The notes under the pieces were generated by a model. That model did not search any database, had not been told where the DNA came from, and was given only the letters and a program-made list of their open reading frames with translations. From positions 11,377,001-11,441,000 of the forward strand of contig JAVTVX010000034.1 in assembly GCA_033439265.1 (NCBI GenBank): 64,000 nucleotides of DNA, written 5' to 3'. Positions 22,898 to 34,568 of this stretch are shown one piece after another. The DNA comes from Dillenia suffruticosa (Eukaryota > Streptophyta > Magnoliopsida > Dilleniales > Dilleniaceae). Every line of letters begins with the position of its first letter. Position 1 is the stretch's first letter. The translations under genes were made by a program, and so were the position numbers.

Positions 22898-25490
22898 TCA
22901 AAATACACATAAACCCAATGATTCCATATGTCTCACAAAGGAATCTCTTGCAATGAGTTTGGTAAAAAGATTAGCCACCATATTGTGTGTAAAATTGTAC
23001 TTAATCGCTACTATACCCTTCTCGATGATATCTCTCACAAAATGGTATCCAATATCAATGTATTTGGTTTTATTATGATATTTAGGGTCTCGAGTATAGG
23101 CAATGGTATTCTGATTATCACAATAAATCATCACTGATCTCTCACTTTCTGTCACAATCTCTGAATCGTCCAGAAATCTCCAAAACCAAAACTGCCACTG
23201 AGTATAAACTCAACATTTATCGTAGATAGAGATACATAGATTTAGTTCTTGCTTCCCCAAGATATGACACCATTATTGAATAAGATAGTAAAAACTAATG
23301 TCAACCCCAGTCGACATCTGAATACCCAATGAGATACAAATCATCTCCTCCATAATACAAAGAGAGGTCCGTAATTCTCTTAAGATATCTCAAAATCCTT
23401 TAAACTACTCTCTAGTGACCCCTTCCAGGATTCGATTGATACCTACTCATCAAATCAACTGCAAAATAAATGTTTGGTTGTGTATATTTCATTGCATACA
23501 CTAGACTACTCATTGCACTGGTATAAGGAATTCTATTCATCTCCCTTATTTTTTTTTATGAATTTTAGGGTATATGTTAAGATTCAGGTCTTTACCTTTA
23601 ACGACTGGAGTATCTATTGGATTATAATCGTTCAACTCGAAATGCTGAAGAATTTTCTTGATCTAAGACTCTTGTGAAAGAGTCAACATCCTTCTCAAGT
23701 GATCCATTTGGATCCAAACTCTGAGAATGAACTAAACCTTACCTATATCCTTCAAATCAAAACTCAGTAATAACTATATTTTAATGGTCATCAGATACTT
23801 TCTGTTGTTTTTGACCAACAGAATATCACCCACATATAAGAACATGATCATAAAAGCGTCACTAGAATGTTTTAAGTACACGCAATGATCTTTCTCGATC
23901 ATCACAAACCCATAAAATATCACCTCCTCGTGAAATCTCAGGTGCCACTGCCTGGATGATTGTTTACGGCCGTATATTAACTTTCGAAATCGATAGACCT
24001 AATTCTCCTAACCTTTTAAAATAAACCCAGAGAGTTGTTCTATATAGATCTCCTCACCCAAACTTCTATTAAAGAAGGTAGTTTTTACATCCATCTGGTG
24101 TAATTCTAAATTCATGTTCACGACAATCACTAAAAGTAAACGGATAGAGATAAATTTGACTATCGGGGAGAAAACCTCCTCGTAGTCTACGCCCTTAGTT
24201 TAAGTGTAACCCTTGACTACCAGACGGAGTTTATTCCTCTCCATCAATCCGTCAAACTTTCTCTTGACCTTGACCTTGAGAGACAACTTGTTCCCAATAG
24301 TCCTTCTACCCTCAAGCAAATCAACTAGGTCGTAGACCCCGTTGATTCACATCGACTCCTTCTCTTCATCTATAGCCTTCAACAAATGGTTTTTCGCAGA
24401 ACTCTCGAGAGCCTCTTAAACTGCTTTAGATTCATCATTATCCTAAAAAATCACAATGAGGGTCACACCCTCAATCAAGAAGCGACATTTAAGTATGTGT
24501 CCTCGATACTCTTACGAGGAGAGAGAACCTCTCCATCTCTAAATGGATTGCTCCCACTAGGAACAATATTCGTAATGGGTTCTTGGATCCCGCCGCTGGA
24601 CTCACCTGAGCCACTAAGCTCATCCATCTTATAAAAAGTAAAGTCCCGATCGATTTCACCTCTCCTAGAGAAATCGTTCTCAAGGAATGTGGCATCACAA
24701 TATTCAATTTCAATGATAGTGTTGTCCTTATACACACCTAACAATACTTACCCTTTGGAGTATTCTGAATATCTTATAAAGATGCACTCATTTCCTTACA
24801 GGTCTAACTTGTCGTATGGATATAAGGAATCGTGATCATATGCGACACAATCCCATAACCTCTAATGGCTAAAGTTATACTACCTCCTTATGCAAAGCTC
24901 ATATGGGATACTGACTGTGGACTTGAATAAAACACGGTTGAGGATATAGGGTGCTGTCAATAAAGCATCTCCCCAATAGGAATAAGGAAATTGTTTTGTG
25001 CCATCATGGGCCTCAACATCTCCAACAAAATCTTATTTCTTCTCTCAGCTACTCTATTCTATTCAGGAGTAGCAGAAATAATCATCTGTCTCGTAATACC
25101 TTTCTTGAAAGCGAGCTCTCTGAATAGTTCTGACAAATACTCGCATCCCCTGATTGGTTCTAAGAGTCTTTACTTTCAGATCTAACTGATTCTCAATTTT
25201 GCTAATAAATCTCATGAAATATTCTAATGCCACGGACTTGTATGAGATTAGATAAACGTAAACGAGACGCGTGTAATCGACTATGAACATAATAAAATAC
25301 ACAACTCTATTTGGGTCTCTCATGCTCATAGAGCCACAGATATCGAAGTGAAACAACTGCAATGGAGTCTCAACTCTCATTGCATTGTTAAATGGCTTTC
25401 TTGTAACTTTACCAACTAGGCAAAATTCATATACGGACAACTCGAACCGGTTAGCAGGCCCAACAAACAACTCATTCCTATAGCACAATT
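22898..25490 (-). pseudogene. copia C pol remnant (integrase, RT, RNase H)
   Basis: The integrase block 25063-25488 contains VGKVTRKPFNNAMRVETPLQ and HFDICGSM. The second catalytic motif has decayed to RTNQGM (25144-25161). An IN-RT linker (24475-24744; EYCDATFLENDFSRRGEID) matches the copia B linker. The RT palm motif is YVGD instead of YVDD (23821-23840). The RNase H end (22898-23155) has CDNQNTIAYTRDPKYHNKTK. The frames are broken throughout, so the region is a fossil. Copia B is the closest relative in the window. Confidence 0.75.
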
Positions 25491-25529
25491 GTTACAATAC
25501 AAGCGTTTGCTGCATTTTCTCTATCAAAA

Positions 25530-26245
25530 AATTATGGAGATTCTGTTTGGTGTGATGCGGTTCCAATAAAATTTTGCACATTCTGTCTAGAAGACCTTGG
25601 TAATATGATCGGAGAGTAATTCATGATGGATACAAGAATACTTATTCTTTTTTCAAGGATGGAGAAAAGATAGTATTGGGACCATGCAAGATGGAGAACT
25701 CTCCCAAGCCTTCTCCAAGCAAAGGAAACATTCGACAATGGGATCTCCAATTAGTTCAGGCTGAGTTCACTTACAATCGCTCTCAAAGTCAAAATACTGG
25801 GCGAAGTCCTTTTGAAGTGGTATATAGGATCAATCCTATTAGTTAATGGACTTAGGACCACTCCCAATCACTCATTCCTATAGTGGAGACACTAAAAAAA
25901 GGATGAAGCACATTAAGAAACTTCATGAATAGGTCGTGAGAAAATTAACAAGCAAAATTTGAAGTACAGGAAACAAGGGAACAAATTTTGAAAGGCAACT
26001 GCATTCAAGAAAGGAGATCTCGTATGGATCCATCTTAGAAAATATAGGTTTCCTCCTGGACATTTTGGGAAACTAAAACTTAGAGATGACGTCCTTTTCG
26101 AGTTTTGAAGAGGACCAGAATGTTTACAAATCGAGCTCCCAAAAGATTATGAAATATCTTCCACATTCAATATCACCGATCTCTCTCCTTAGATTGATGA
26201 TGCTGAACCCAACTTTAGGGCAAGTTCGCACCTAACCAGGGGAGA
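25530..26245 (+). pseudogene. Ty3/gypsy remnant: protease end fused to integrase end
   Basis: Two separate gypsy segments lie side by side on the plus strand. The first (about 25540-25740) reads VWCDAVPIK, then a frame change, then HDGYKNTYSFFKDGEKIVLG, typical of the region after the gypsy aspartic protease. The second (about 25740-26245) reads AEFTYNRSQSQNTGRSPFEVVY and, with frame changes, IELPKDYEISSTFNITDLS, the integrase C-terminus. RT, RNase H and the integrase core, normally 2 kb or more in between, are deleted. Confidence 0.7.
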
Positions 26246-26750
26246 TTGATGTAGAATAATTGTGTGCCATTTAATGCATCCTCAGCTACAGTTGGACAAT
26301 TATTTGAGCATTTAAATGTGTCTGAATAAGACTCTTTGGAAGGGCTTATGGATATAGTTTCCAATGCATCATGTCTTAAATAATTTAGAGTCTTCTCGAG
26401 GTGGTAATAATTAAATTCACGTGTTTTCATGTGTTTTACTCTCTTCCTTGTATTAGGAGTTAATAACGTGGGAACATGATCGGTCTCTATCTCTACTATG
26501 TAAAGACTTTCTTGTAACCATTGGAAAGCAGAGTGAGTTAATAATAATATTTGATTTCTTTCCAAGAGAGTTTTCTCTTATACTTCCTAACATTGGGTGG
26601 GTTCCTCACGTAAAGAAGTAGTCTAACCTTGTATCCTTAAGTGGATTCCTTTGGTGGTGAGCTATTTAGTCATTCCTATAAATTCCTGCTGCTCATTTTT
26701 TCCCTCCCATAAATTTTCCGGCGTCACTGTGATGGCTTAAGAGTGGGAAA
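26246..26750 (+). repeat. Possible 3' LTR of the gypsy remnant
   Basis: The purine-rich ACCAGGGGAGAT precedes TGATGTAGAATAATTG at about 26250, as a polypurine tract precedes an LTR. A TATA-like CTATAAAT lies at 26677-26684. No second copy exists in the window and the right limit is a guess. Confidence 0.3.
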
Positions 26751-26797
26751 CTAACATATCCAAAAATATTGGACCCACGTGATGTCATCAAATATTT

Positions 26798-26890
26798 TCA
26801 CCATAAATCAATCTTAAATCCAATGGTTGTATATGCAGTTTCGTATTCTGAAAACTCTACAAATCATAATTATTTCCCCATTTTAATAAC
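26798..26890. repeat. Dispersed repeat, copy 1
   Basis: It shares AATCTTAAATCCAATGGTTG, TATATGCAGTTTC and TTTTAATAAC in the same order with 47928-48026, with small indels between. The element type is unknown. Confidence 0.6.
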
Positions 26891-28004
26891 CTAAGGAGGT
26901 CGATTACCGAGAGCTTATTACACCTAATCGGGCTATAAGTACTTTTACCTGATTGCTTTATTTCCATTGAAAACAATTAGTTATTGGCTTATTTCATTTT
27001 TGCAAATTCAATAAGTACTAGCATATGATGAGGACGCTAAACGAGAAGAGAAGACCAGAAATCGGACTTGTCTCAAGCCAAACATGCGTAAGTTACGGTT
27101 TGAGGAGTTGGAGGTTTCTTTTTTTCCCCCTTTATAAATGCCTCCAATTTAGATAAAAAAACAGTTTTCTTTCATTATTACTTAAGGGCGAAAACCATGA
27201 CGCTGTTTACAACGCCTGCAAGAAGAAAGTAGGGGACTACATGAAAAGGACACTCAAAAGAGATGGGCCAAGCAACCACACTTCATGATTGACAATCAGT
27301 GGACTATAATGGATGATTGCCACATACCTGCATATCCAGATATAAACAATACGTTAGTGGAGCTTTCCATTTTTGATCCTCTCAAAATTCACCCCTAAAT
27401 TTTGTCCCCAAAATATTTCCCCTTAAAACATTTCAAAAGCATACATAAGAGAAAGTAGAGGTAATCGGGTATGCATAAGCAAAGAAACCTACATTAGATC
27501 AGGCAAGAAATGAGGCACCCACAAAAGGGGGAAAGAGAGGGTGCCTTTCTTTCTTTATAATTTCATGATCAACGACTTCTGAACAAACATATCCTCTTGC
27601 ATTTTTTGGTTTGGGGGATTTTACAACATAGAATTGAAATTGGCATGCAAGCTGGGTTGAAGTTTACATACTAGGAGTTAAGAACTACAACAACAAATGG
27701 ATTACTTGGAGGAGAGAGAAAAGAGCGGGCAGGGTGTAGTCACGCAGTAAAGAAAGCATAACTATATGCATGAGCAATTTCATGAATCATAATTTTTACT
27801 ACTGCAAATTGAGTTAAGAGAAAAAAAAAGAGAGTGCTGGAAATGAAAAGAAGATGGCATTCCGGACATATAACCTAGCCCATAATGAACCAACTCTCTG
27901 CCCAAAAAAGACCAAAGAAACTAGTTGACACGAAGTAAAATCAAATCGACTTGACAGGTTGATAAGTCGAATCATGAAAAACATGGATCAACCTATGGAG
28001 TCCA

Positions 28005-28145
28005 CAGGCCACTGGTCATGAGCCACACCACAACCTACAAGCCACCAGGTTGGCCTGTGAAGGCATCAGGTCAACCTCCACAGGCCATGGGCCACAGGCC
28101 ACAACCCACGAGCCACAGGTCACGAGCCAAACCATGACACAAGGC
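28005..28145. repeat. CCACAGGCC word cluster
   Basis: About 12 overlapping copies of CCACAGGCCA, GAGCCACA and AGGTCAACC variants occur in 140 bp. The cluster is locally GC-rich compared with its surroundings and resembles a degenerate minisatellite. No reading frame is supported. Confidence 0.6.
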
Positions 28146-28277
28146 ACAGGCCAGGGGCAATCAGTGCATTTCCCAGGTAACCGCCAGATAAACTAGCCAT
28201 TAGAAGGAATCCCAACGGCTTTTTGTTTGTGAGTGACAACTACTTGGGAGTCTTAGGTTATAAATAGAAGTGTCTTT

Positions 28278-28282
28278 AAAGT
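28278..28282. repeat. Target-site duplication of copia B, left copy (AAAGT)
   Basis: AAAGT precedes the 5' LTR and AAAGC (36010-36014) follows the 3' LTR, a 4-of-5 match. Confidence 0.6.
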
Positions 28283-28657
28283 TGTAAGTTATGGGGGTAC
28301 CGGGTCGGGTCACCCATGTGGGTTTGACCCAAACCCATTTCCCTTTTGAATTTTCAAAAGAAGGGAAGGAAGAGAGTGATCTTTTAAGAGAAAAACCAAC
28401 TCCAACTCCCTAATAACCATCCATCCCATCCATGGTGCTCTTGAAGGTTGAGAGAGAATATGAAAATTGTGAGGAAAAAGATAGATCTACACCATAATTC
28501 CATCCCATCAAAAAGACTCTTGGATTGTGAATGAAAAGGAGATTGATCCATTTGTGACATTTTTCGGACCCGTACATCAAAAAGGTTAGTGATCTGACCC
28601 TAGATCTTGGGACAGTAAACATTTATTTCACTGTTAATACATAAGAGAATGCTTTCA
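28283..28657 (+). repeat. 5' LTR of copia B
   Basis: It starts TGTAAGTTATGGGGG and ends ATGCTTTCA, 375 bp long. It matches 35634-36009 with scattered substitutions. A (GGGTC)...(GACCC) inverted motif lies in the first 60 bases. Confidence 0.9.
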
Positions 28658-28658
28658 T

Positions 28659-28669
28659 TGGTATCAGAG
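28659..28669 (+). other. Primer-binding site of copia B
   Basis: TGGTATCAGAG one base after the 5' LTR is complementary to the 3' end of initiator-Met tRNA. Confidence 0.9.
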
Positions 28670-29194
28670 TATGATTTAGGGTGTTTCCTATTTTTTGATG
28701 TATTTTTGAGTTTCATTTTTCTTTAAAAAATTGAAAATGGTAACTTTGATTATAGACCACGAAATGCTTTGAAATTTGAAAGGTAGAGTACCCATGATGT
28801 TAGGAATTGATCTGCAAAGTTTCATACATGGCCGTTATGTATTTTTGGAGAAAAATGAAAGCCTAGTCGAAAATAAAAATGCTAATATCTATTTGCATGA
28901 TAGGTTTCATGATTTAATACTTGTATGGTTAAATTCCCCATCAAAAATCCTTTCCAACCATATAAAGAACATGCAAAACGGTTCAGAGATGAATGAGATA
29001 TGGTTTAGGGAAATTAGGGTTAAAATGCAAAAAAAAAATTTCTGCATGAAGAAGATGAACTGACGTCAACAGTGACGTCAGCACAAGCCCACTCTCAGGC
29101 CATGGGTTGTGAAGCCCAAATGTCATGATCCAGACCTCAGATCAGAAAACTGACAGTATCATTAGATTCAGAGACCTCAAAAATAGGGGGTAGG

Positions 29195-29335
29195 CAAAAT
29201 CCGGTAGCCGGATTCCCCCGGGAAGGCGGCGCTTGGGCTTCACGCGCCACCTGGGCGGGTGGGCAGGTCACCCACCCGCCGCAGCCACCAAGTGGCGCGT
29301 GAGGGCGCGTGAGGCACCCTCTCAGGCCCCTTTTT
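29195..29335. other. GC-rich block in the copia B leader
   Basis: About 140 bp of high GC content lie in otherwise AT-rich DNA. The block has self-complementary pieces (GGGCGGGTGGGCAGGTCACC with GGTGACC-like partners, and GGCGCGTGAGGGCGCGTGAGG as a direct repeat). It is followed abruptly by a T/A-rich tract. Confidence 0.7.
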
Positions 29336-29651
29336 TTATTTATTTTTATTATTTTTTTGATTGTTTTTTCTATAATTTTAAATTATTTTTTTTTTACTGA
29401 AAGTATTCATTAAATTTAAATTAGTAAATTTTATTTGAAAATTGCAGAAAAATCAATTAATAAGTGAGACAAAATTCTAAAAATTTCTCACATGTTTGAA
29501 AAAATATTTTCTAGTTTATGCCTACCTGAATTAAATTTTTATAACACATATTTGATTTGTACTCGTTGATTTAAGTATAAATTGTGAATGGTGTTTTAAA
29601 ATTTTTTGGTTGGCTTCGTGTCCAATTTAATATTTATCCCATTTTAGGGAT

Positions 29652-30161
29652 ATGGTGAGAATCAGACGTACCCTTGCACATCTCCGGGGGAGATGCAGAG
29701 ATGAGAGGACCCCGGAACGTTTAGCAAAGTTATATATGATGTTGCATTATAAGATGAAAGCAGCGCATACTTTGCCGCAACATTTGTGGGTTATGAGTCG
29801 AAAACGTTATGAACTTCGGCGTTTGGGTCACTGGTTTGGAGGCGACGAAGCCGAGATTAAAATTATAAGAAACTCCCTCTCTGATCATTTGGTTGGAATG
29901 GTTGATAAAATATTAGAGGATAATAAGTGTCTCTACCTTAAGGATTTCAAACTAAAATTGCTTAAGATGTGATGAGTTAAGGAGATAGAAATTAAAATGA
30001 AAAGGGCGTTGTCTCTAAAGATCAATGGCTTTACACCCCAAACTGTTAGGAGATTCACTCCGAGAGATAGACTTTCAGTTGGAATGATCAATATGGTCAC
30101 TCGCATATATATGGAAGATAAGAAAGATAAGAAAAAAGAAATATATTTTTTTTGTGCATAG
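29652..30161 (+). pseudogene. Unidentified basic ORF in the copia B leader (106 codons, double stop, then about 62 codons in the same frame)
   Basis: From the ATG at 29652 an open frame of 106 codons begins MVRIRRTLAHLRGRCRDERT. It includes LPQHLWVMSRKRYELRRLGH and ends before tandem TGA TGA at about 29970-29975. The same frame then stays open to the TAG at 30159, including an ATG at 29997 (MKRALSLKINGFTPQTVRRF, RDRLSVGMINMVTRIYMED). The protein is rich in Arg, Lys and Leu, with no signal peptide or membrane span. I do not recognise it. It lies on the sense strand upstream of gag, where copia elements normally have a short untranslated leader. It could be a captured gene fragment or an element-specific extra ORF. 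Confidence 0.45.
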
Positions 30162-30210
30162 TTATCTATTGTAATGAGAACAATGCCATGAACATATGAT
30201 GTAATTTTTT

Positions 30211-30226
30211 ATATATATATATATAT
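30211..30226. repeat. (AT)n microsatellite
   Basis: Sixteen bases of alternating AT in the copia B leader. Confidence 0.9.
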
Positions 30227-30541
30227 CAACAATGTGCATACTTTGTATATTTATACGAGCATGTGAAGAGATATGTTCTAAATTCATATGATTTTTAGTA
30301 GGAATTTTTAGGTTGGTAGAATTTAAGTAATTCTCACCTAATACTGAAAGAATTTTGCTACTTTGAAATCAAATTTATGATAATCAAACATTTGGATAAT
30401 GGATGATGATTGGGAACTTAGTGATCTTTCGAGTTTACACCTTATGTTCGTTTATGATAAATTTATTAGATTTCATGTACAAAATTATATGAATGAATGA
30501 GCATGAATACTTATAATAATCTCTCTTTGAAAACCTAGACC

Positions 30542-33500
30542 ATGGCATCGAAATCAATAATAGCAGATTTGAATAAAGGTGATAAGTTTAATGGCGACAA
30601 TTATGACATTTGGCACCACAAGATATGGTATGTACTGGAAGAGTAGGATGCCTTGGAGGGTATCAACCATATCATGCAAGACCCTAGAATTGGAAACACT
30701 GCTCAACAAAGAAGAGATCAAGAAGCTTACCAGAAGTGGAAGAAGAAAAATTCCACTACACGTGACATTCTGGTTAGTTCTGTAGTTGATGATCTCATAC
30801 ATGAATGTGAGCAATTCCCTACTGCTCATGACATATGGGTATACCTCAGAGAGAAGTATGGAGGTACCAGTGTGACCCGTCTGAGACAGTTGACTATCAA
30901 GTTTAACACGTACAAAAAGAAATTTGATCACAATATCAAACTACACCTCAGAACTATGTCAAACATGATAAGGGAATTGAAGTCAGCAGGTCATGTTTTA
31001 TCTGATGAGCAATAGGTTCAAACTTTAATCCGATCCCTTCCAGACCAGTGGGAGCACTTGAAGGCCAATCTGACTCACAATGATAGTATTAAGACTTTCG
31101 CTGATACTGCTCGCCACGTAGAACTCGAAGATGAGCGGCTTGGTGCTGCAAAATCAATTTCTAATGCCTTTGTAGCTGAGTCAAGTTCCCAGAAAGTTGC
31201 GGGCTTTAAACAGAAAGGGAACAAGAACAAGGGCAAGAAAGGGAAGGACATTGCGGAAGGGTTTAAGAAGAGCAATTCCAACCGCAAGAACAAGCGCAAG
31301 CGGTTTTGGAAAAAGAAGGATAAGAGCAAACTGAAATGCTACAATTGCAAAGTTCTTGATCATTTCGCTCGAGAATGTCCCGAGCCGAAAAAGGTAGCAC
31401 CTTGTAACGCTTCTCTAAGTGTTATATATGTCTCTAGCACTGTTTTACTTTCTGAATCATATTCTGTGTGGATTATAGACTCAGGAGCAACAGACCATGT
31501 GATGAGAGATCGAGAAGCGTTCGTGGACTTTCATCGAGTTCCTCCTGGTACAAGATGGATATACGTAGGAAACAATACAAGAGTAGAAGTCAAAGGGATT
31601 GGCACTTGCAAACTAGAGTTACGAAGTGGCCAAACTCTAATCTTACATGATGTTCTCTTTGCACCGAAAATTCGACGAAATTTAGTCTCTGTTATTGTTC
31701 TTCTTAAACTAGGCTATGACTTGAACTTTGCTCGTGATATGGTTTGTATTTATAATAGTGGTGCATTTTATGATACTGGACTTCTGTTAAATGGATTTCT
31801 TATTTTAGATTGTGACAGACAAATGTTTAACTGTTATACTTATCGTTATATTTCGTTAAATGTTTGTTCTTCTAGTAATGCTAATATAGATGATAAAGTA
31901 TGGCATGCTACACTTGGTCACATAGGGCAGGACAGGATGAATCGACTTCTAAAAATAGGACTATTGGGTTCGCTTACTAAAGTTGATTTATCGAATTGTG
32001 AATATTGTCTTGTCGGGAAGATGACTCGAAAACCTTTTGGAAAAGCCGTGAGGGCTGAACTTCCATTACAATTGGTTCACTCTGACATTTGTGGTCCAAT
32101 GAATGTGAAGGCTAGGCATGGAGCGTCATATTTCATTACTTTTATTGATGATTTCACGCGTTTTGGTTATGTCTATTTGATTACTCACAAGTTTGAAGCA
32201 CTTGAGTGTTTTCGATGTTATATGAATGAAGTGGAGAATCAAATGGATAAAACGATTAAAACCTTAAGGACAGATCGAGGGCATGAATATCGATCAGATC
32301 AGTTCAATGATCTGTGTACTGAAAAAGGAATAATTAGACAATTGACTATTCCCCACACGCCTCAACAGAATGGTGTTGCTGAGAGGAGGAATAGGTCGTT
32401 GTTGGAAATGACGAGATCTATGATGGTACAGGCTAACTTGCCAATTTCCTTTTGGGGAGATGCATTGTTAACTGCTACCTATATCTTAAATAGAGTGCCT
32501 TCAAAAACAGTACCCACAACACCGTACGAACTTTAGACTGGTAGGACACCAAGTCTGACTGATCTTAGATCTTGGGGATCGGCAGCATATGTTCATGACC
32601 CTTCTAATAAATTTGGAAAGCTTGGTCCCCAGGGGAAGAAATGTATCTTTATTAGATATTCTCATCAGTCAAAAGGTTATGTGTTCATCGGTGAAAGAGA
32701 AGATGATACTGTAACTGAAATTGAATCACGAAATGTGACATTTTTGGAAAATGATTTTCCTAGTAAAGGTGATATAACAAAAGGAGAACCTTTATTTGAA
32801 TTAAATAATTCAAATGATGGTTCCGTGCAGAATGGATCAAGGGAACTACGAGAAGTAGAATCCCTAGATAATCCCAGTGGAAGGGATTCAAATTCTAACA
32901 ATCCACCCGAATCGTCAATTCGGAAAAGTACTAGGAAAGGTGTGCCAAACGTCATTACGAAATTGAGGGGCATACTTTTATCATTTCTCCACAAGACGAG
33001 GATGAGTCGAAAAATATGAACGAGACTTTATCTTGTCCTGCCAAGGATGAGTGGATAAAAACAATGGAGGAAGAAATAGAGTCGATGGATTCCAACTATG
33101 TTTGGGAACTGGTTAATTTTTCACCTGGGCGCAAACCTATTGGGAACAAATGGGTTCTTAAGGTTAAACGTAAAGCTGATGGAACAATTGAGAGGTACAA
33201 ACCTCGGTTGGTGGCAAAAGGTTATACCTAACAAGAGGATATTGATTATGAAGAAACATTTTCACCAGTAGTGAGATTTGCCTCTATTCGCCTATTGTTA
33301 GCTATTGTAGCTAATTTAGATTTAGAATTACATCAAATGGATGTGAAGACTGTGTTTCTCAACGGAGAACTTAAAGAAGAAATCTACATGAACAACCAGT
33401 AGGTTTCATAGTAAAAGGTCAAGAAAACAAAATTTGTAAATTGAATAGATCAATTTATGGCCTCAAACAGTCTTCAAAACAATGGTATTTGAGATTTCAT

Positions 33501-34568
33501 AGATCCGTAATCTCTTACAACTTCGTAATGATAGATGAAAACCATTGTGTTTACATGAAAAAGTCCAATGATAAGTTTGTAATTCTAAGTCTGTATGTCG
33601 ATGACATATTGTTAGCCGAAAATGATATGGAGTATGTCCTGAATATCAAAAGTTGGTTATCATCAAATTTTGAAATGAAGGATATGGGTGGAGCAGAGTA
33701 CATACTGGGTGTTAAGATCCACAGAGATCGTTCTAAGAGATTGTTAGTCTTATCTCAAGAATCTTATATTAAAAAGATTTTGGAACGATTTAGGATGGAT
33801 AGTTGTAAACCTATTGATACTCCTGTGGTTAAAGGCGAAGGTTTAAGTTTAGCAATGTGCCCAAAGACCACTGAAGAAAAACATGAGATGTCAAAAGTAC
33901 CGTATTCCAGCGCTGTTGGGAGTCTGATGTATGCTATGATGTGTACTTACCCTGACATCTGTTATGCCGTGGGTTTGGTCAGCAGGTATCAATCCAATCC
34001 AGGTAAAGGTCACTGGACAGCTGTGAAGAGGATTCTAAGATAGCTGAAAGGAACTGCGAATTATTCCCTTTGTTATCAAGGAAATGACTTGTTATTGAGC
34101 GGATACACAGATGCTGATTGGGGTGGTGACTTAGATGAACGTAAGTCCACCTCAGGTTATGTTTTCTTGCTAAATAAAGGCGCAATCTCTTGGAGAAGTA
34201 AGAAACAAACATGTGTATCACTGTCGACGATGGAAGCAGAGTTTATAGCTTGTGCTTTAGCAGTTCAGGAGTGTGTTTGGTTAAAACGATTTTTACAACA
34301 TTTAGGGATCGTAAGCAATATAGTGGGAGCTGTGACAATTTATTGTGATAGTCAATCAGCTATCGTTTATACAAGAGATCCCAAATATCATGAGAAAACC
34401 AAACATATTGATACAAAATTCAACTTTATTCGAGACATTGTTGAAAAGAGAGAGTTGACATTGAAGTATTTATCTACGCATTTAATGGTGGCTGATCCAC
34501 TTACGAAATCGATACCTAAAGATGTATTTCTGAAACATGTAAAATCTCAAGAATTGCGTAGAGTGTAA
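30542..34568 (+). pseudogene. copia B gag-pol polyprotein, interrupted
   Basis: The start is the ATG at 30542 (MASKSIIADLNKGDKFNGDN). Gag has the UBN2-type fold and a zinc knuckle CYNCKVLDHFAREC (31336-31378). The protease motif DSGATDH (31478-31498), the integrase zinc region (HATLGH...CEYC, 31900-32010) and all three integrase catalytic motifs (HSDICG, RTDRGHEY, GVAERRN) are intact. RT has YVDDILL (33593-33613) and RNase H has YTDADWGGD (34105-34131). Breaks are TAG at 30644, TAG at 31013, TAG at 32534, a frameshift near 32960, a one-base loss near 33390 with a stop in the new frame, and a TAG near 34041. An intact copy would encode particle proteins and the enzymes for reverse transcription and integration. 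This copy cannot make a full polyprotein. Confidence 0.9.

Larger units (their letters stand above)
20667..25520 (-). mobile_element. Ty1/copia retrotransposon 'copia C', 5'-truncated
   Basis: From right to left on the minus strand it contains integrase, RT and RNase H remnants, a long 3' region, a weak polypurine tract and one LTR. Gag, protease and the 5' LTR are missing. At about 25490-25530 the sequence changes to a plus-strand gypsy remnant. The 3' region shares ACTCGCTGGTCRTACGA and the following bases with copia B (35528-35560), which places it in the same family. Confidence 0.75.
26751..28282. other. Intergenic sequence without recognised genes
   Basis: No supported coding region is present. 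The stretch contains one copy of a dispersed repeat (26798-26890, related to 47928-48026), AT-rich filler, a CCACAGGCC word cluster (28005-28145) and a TATA-like TTATAAATAG (28259-28268) just before the copia B 5' LTR. Confidence 0.6.

Noticed and set aside
26215..26565. Minus-strand open frame of 116 codons
   Set aside because: It is antisense to the gypsy remnant end and its probable LTR, and has no family similarity.
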